8,699 nucleotides of DNA from Sedimentisphaerales bacterium. Lineage in GTDB: Bacteria; Planctomycetota; Phycisphaerae; Sedimentisphaerales; SG8-4. Below are positions 6,688 to 8,699 of the stretch, piece by piece. Location: NCBI GenBank assembly GCA_016928975.1, contig JAFGJR010000068.1:1-8699 (forward strand). Reading direction: 5' to 3'. Positions within the stretch are counted from its first letter, which is position 1, and the number at the start of each line of letters is the position of its first letter. The position numbers were made by a program, and so were the translations under genes. The notes below the pieces were generated by a model, which did not search any database, was not told the origin of the DNA, and was given only the letters and a program-made list of their open reading frames with translations.

Positions 6688-7499
6688 TGAGAGCATGTTT
6701 GCTGATCTTGGCGGGCATCGTTGCAGGAGCGGGCTGTGCGACCTCCCCTCAGGCAAATCCGCAAACGCCGGTCACGACCCCCGGGGATGTCAACACACCA
6801 GGCGACACGGTCTTCGACGAATTGGAGGAGGAGTTCGCCCGAAAGGAGGTGACGATCCCAGACCCGCTGGAGCCTGTGAACCGGGTCATGTACGGTGTCA
6901 ACGACGTGCTGTACTTCTGGATTGTCAAGCCCATCTCACAAGCCTATGCAACCGTGGTGGCCAAACCGGTTCGCATCGGCATCGGGAACTTCTTTCACAA
7001 CGTGGCGACCCCGTCACGTCTGGTCAACTGTCTTCTTCAGGGCAAGGGTCCGGCGGCAGGGACCGAGGTGCAGCGCTTCGCCATCAACACTACGGCAGGC
7101 GTGCTCGGGTTCGGTGATCCGGCACGCGATCGATGGGGGCTGAAGCCGGCAGAGGAAGACCTGGGGCAGACCCTGGGTGTGTATGGCATGGGCGAGGGAT
7201 TCTACATGGTGTGGCCGTTCTTCGGGCCCACGACCGTGCGGGACTCGTTGGGTATGTTCGGCAACCAGTTCCTGAATCCGGTCCGGTACGTCGAGCCCAC
7301 GGAGGTTTCCCTCGGCCTATCCGCCGTGAGCGGCGTCAACCAGGCGTCATTGCACATCGGCGAATATGAAGCCATCAAGTCGGCGGCTGTCGATCCGTAT
7401 GTGGCCATGCGCGCTGCCTACGTTCAATACCGAAGGATGCAGATCCAAGATCAGACCCTGCCAGACCAGGACAGCGCCAAGCCGCAGGTCTCACCATGA
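6684..7499 (+). CDS. mlaA: MlaA/VacJ-family outer-membrane lipoprotein
   Basis: MlaA sits in the inner leaflet of the outer membrane and removes misplaced phospholipids from the outer leaflet, passing them to MlaC. The 271-residue product begins with a lipoprotein signal: a hydrophobic stretch and a lipobox-like VAGAG|C with Cys18 as the lipidation site. A flexible Pro/Thr-rich linker follows (19-45). The family core is unmistakable: DPLEPVNRVMYGVND (60-74), FFHNVATPSRLVNCLLQG (103-120), RFAINTTAGVLGFGDPA (131-147), GLKPAEEDLGQTLGVYGMG (152-170) and WPFFGPTTVRDSLG (177-190). Length is normal for the family. It is the last gene of the operon, overlapping the transporter by 4 bases. Its final codons overlap the tail of the convergent barrel gene, so there is no intergenic terminator. 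MlaA proteins usually work in complex with a trimeric porin; none is encoded here except the small barrel next door. Confidence 0.93.
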   Translation: MMRACLLILAGIVAGAGCATSPQANPQTPVTTPGDVNTPGDTVFDELEEEFARKEVTIPDPLEPVNRVMYGVNDVLYFWIVKPISQAYATVVAKPVRIGIGNFFHNVATPSRLVNCLLQGKGPAAGTEVQRFAINTTAGVLGFGDPARDRWGLKPAEEDLGQTLGVYGMGEGFYMVWPFFGPTTVRDSLGMFGNQFLNPVRYVEPTEVSLGLSAVSGVNQASLHIGEYEAIKSAAVDPYVAMRAAYVQYRRMQIQDQTLPDQDSAKPQVSP

Positions 7500-8036
7500 G
7501 CAGGACATGCCGATCGTGAAGAACGCATCGTAGTCTGCATCCGCGACGGGGCTGTCGGTGATGCTCTCATCAAGCCACTCATACTGCGCGCTGGCGAGCA
7601 GGCTCCATCTTGGGGTCATCTTGCGCCGCACGGCCAGCCGCACGAAAGGGTCCAGTGCAGTACTGTCCTCATGAGTTGGACGATCCGCGCCGGCCTCGCC
7701 GAGTTGCCCCCCGTGGTAACAGTCGACGAGGTTGTGACTCTTCCACCTCATTCCTGCCGATGGGAGGAAGACAAAGCCACCCAGCCGGAACGGGTACGTG
7801 TAGCTGAGCTCCAGCCCTCGGGCGTCCTGCCTGCCCAGGACGTCGCGGGCTGCCGACAGGCCAAAGAACCCAAAGTCCGTCAGCCACAACGTGCCGAGGC
7901 CGGCGTCGATTGACCAGATATGATCCTGCGTACCACCCAGGCGATCCCAGTCACTGCGCCCCCCTTCGGCACCCCGGCACCATGCTGCCGCAACGAATCC
8001 GACAACCACGGCACAGACACAGACTCTCCGGGACAT
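7491..8036 (-). CDS. MipA/OmpV-family outer-membrane beta-barrel protein, short form
   Basis: The product is 181 residues and would be exported (signal MSRRVCVCAVVVGFVAAAW, cleavage near residues 20-23) and inserted in the outer membrane. The C-terminal half carries the MipA/OmpV pattern: SAGMRWKSHNLVDCYHGG (94-111, where the family usually has a YYYGV-like motif), a following EAGADRP, WSLLASAQYEWLDESITDSP (144-163), and a closing strand ending in Trp181, as expected for the barrel-assembly signal. Family members are typically about 250 residues. The missing part lies near the N-terminus, just after the signal, so several strands may be lost. A frame extension to 8156 is unlikely because the ribosome binding site and signal peptide both point to 8036. 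Members have been linked to murein synthesis complexes (MipA), antigenicity (OmpV) and stress responses. Role here is unknown. Confidence 0.75.
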   Translation of the reverse strand: MSRRVCVCAVVVGFVAAAWCRGAEGGRSDWDRLGGTQDHIWSIDAGLGTLWLTDFGFFGLSAARDVLGRQDARGLELSYTYPFRLGGFVFLPSAGMRWKSHNLVDCYHGGQLGEAGADRPTHEDSTALDPFVRLAVRRKMTPRWSLLASAQYEWLDESITDSPVADADYDAFFTIGMSCSW

Positions 8037-8308
8037 CGCGCCGCCCTTCCACAAAGCCAACCTTGCTCCCGCATGGCCCACCCTGTACGCGCGGGAGTAC
8101 GAACGCGGCTCACCACGATCCCCATTCGTGTCAACACCGCGAGCAGCACACCACAATAGATACTACCATTTCCGGGGCAGAAACGCCAGAGCTATCCTCA
8201 AGCAGGCAGATCGCCACGGAAATCCCGTGCACGTGAGTGAAGCATGGCGTACTCCATCGGGTCACCATTGCCGCGTTCTGATCCCCCTGCGCGATTGCGC
8301 CCCGTGCA
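8037..8308. other. Intergenic stretch upstream of the barrel gene
   Basis: This region carries the leader of the barrel gene and the 3' flank of the minus-strand gene beyond 8309. A perfect TTGACA occurs on the minus strand (8129-8134) but has no -10-like hexamer at 16-18 bases. A short GCGC-GATT-GCGC hairpin just after the distal gene's stop is too weak to call a terminator. No RNA gene or repeat was recognised. Confidence 0.5.
8044..8050 (-). promoter_or_regulatory. Ribosome binding site of the MipA/OmpV-family gene
   Basis: On the minus strand GGAAGGG lies 7 bases before the ATG at 8036-8034. It supports the 181-residue start, which exposes the signal peptide, over the 221-residue reading from 8156. 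Confidence 0.65.
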
Positions 8309-8699
8309 CTATGTGGAGCGCATAGCGTTGAGCAGGAAGCGCTGCTCTCTTGTCGTATATGGGGCCGGCAGACCCGTCATGAGCCGTTCCACGTGCTCGC
8401 TGAGATGATGGAGTATGGCCGTGACAATGCGCTTATCGGGCAGGAATTCCGTAATGAAGAAGCGGAATATCGTGTTCGTCTCGGAACTCTCCAGATCGTG
8501 CGCCATCTCATACGCGTCGTCGAGATTTTGCACCTGCCTGAGGTGATCCTCCGGCGAGGGGACAAGCAACTTTCGACCGGCCTCCAGCATCCTCGCATCG
8601 GTGGGCTCCAGCAGCAGGGCCAGCGCGCACTTTAGGTAAATTGGGCTGGCGCGGTAAGGGGTTTTGGGGGAGAATCGTTTCGTGTGACATGCTTTTACA
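8309..8699 (-). CDS. Hypothetical protein, C-terminal part (5' end beyond window)
   Basis: The minus-strand frame ending at the TAG at 8309-8311 is open to the right edge, giving about 129 visible residues. It has an internal ATG at 8590 (93 residues), but GAGG abuts that ATG with no spacing. The frame upstream of it still looks protein-like (IYLKCALALLLEPTDARM), so the gene probably starts outside the window. The visible part is mostly predicted helix, with a charged segment (EDHLRQVQNLDDAYEMAHDL) and FFITEFLPDKRIVTAILHHL. Third codon positions are rich in G and C like the neighbours. There is no signal peptide or membrane span in view. I do not recognise a family. The opposite-strand frame 8393-8635 is the competing reading and is judged less likely because it needs a GTG start and has no ribosome binding site. 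Confidence 0.5.
   Translation of the reverse strand, partial: VKACHTKRFSPKTPYRASPIYLKCALALLLEPTDARMLEAGRKLLVPSPEDHLRQVQNLDDAYEMAHDLESSETNTIFRFFITEFLPDKRIVTAILHHLSEHVERLMTGLPAPYTTREQRFLLNAMRST

Noticed and set aside
8129..8134. Perfect TTGACA (-35) on the minus strand upstream of the barrel gene
   Set aside because: No -10-like hexamer at 16-18 bases (the expected position reads GAGCCG), so it cannot be called a promoter.
8290..8301. GCGC-GATT-GCGC inverted repeat as terminator
   Set aside because: The stem is only four pairs and no T-run follows on either strand.
8393..8635. 80-codon plus-strand frame from a GTG start
   Set aside because: It overlaps the longer minus-strand frame, lacks a ribosome binding site, and is compatible with being that gene's shadow.
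8643..8670. G-rich run with GGGGTTTTGGGGG, resembling a telomere-type or quadruplex motif
   Set aside because: Only three runs of three or more G, one copy, and it lies inside a plausible coding frame (Pro/Lys codons on the minus strand); likely chance.

Overview
The window is about 60% GC and comes from a Gram-negative (diderm) bacterium. Three genes encode parts of an outer-membrane lipid pathway, and a fourth encodes an outer-membrane beta-barrel. The secreted DUF5060/GH5-like glycoside hydrolase, its toroid-like neighbour and the Asp-Pro-Asn-rich segment in the MlaC-like protein would fit a Planctomycetota/Phycisphaerae-type genome. That taxonomic guess is inference only; no rRNA or other marker gene is present.

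Layout. (1) Positions 1-3023, plus strand: the 3' part of a large protein that looks like an alpha/alpha-toroid carbohydrate-active enzyme, then, after a 14-base gap with a strong ribosome binding site, an exported DUF5060 + TIM-barrel glycoside hydrolase. (2) Positions 3024-3373: a gene-free gap holding a decayed minus-strand fragment matching the C-terminus of a MipA/OmpV barrel, followed by a good sigma70-like promoter. (3) Positions 3374-7499, plus strand: a tightly coupled three-gene operon with ATGA overlaps. It encodes an MlaC-family periplasmic lipid carrier, an 857-residue RND/MMPL-type membrane transporter, and an MlaA/VacJ outer-membrane lipoprotein. (4) Positions 7491-8036, minus strand: a short MipA/OmpV-family barrel gene convergent with mlaA, their tails overlapping by 9 bases. 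(5) Positions 8037-8308: an intergenic stretch. (6) Positions 8309-8699, minus strand: the C-terminal part of an unrecognised protein whose frame runs off the right edge.

How the genes may work together. In the classical Mla pathway, MlaA in the outer membrane and MlaC in the periplasm exchange phospholipids with the inner-membrane ABC/MCE complex MlaFEDB. Here MlaC and MlaA are co-transcribed with an RND pump and no MCE or ABC gene is in view. This suggests an RND-powered lipid shuttle between the membranes, possibly with the neighbouring barrel as the outer-membrane partner. That is the most interesting system in the window. The second notable signal is that the same MipA-type 3' end occurs, in the same orientation, on both sides of the operon: decayed upstream and intact downstream. 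The glycoside hydrolase pair looks like an unrelated polysaccharide-degradation unit.
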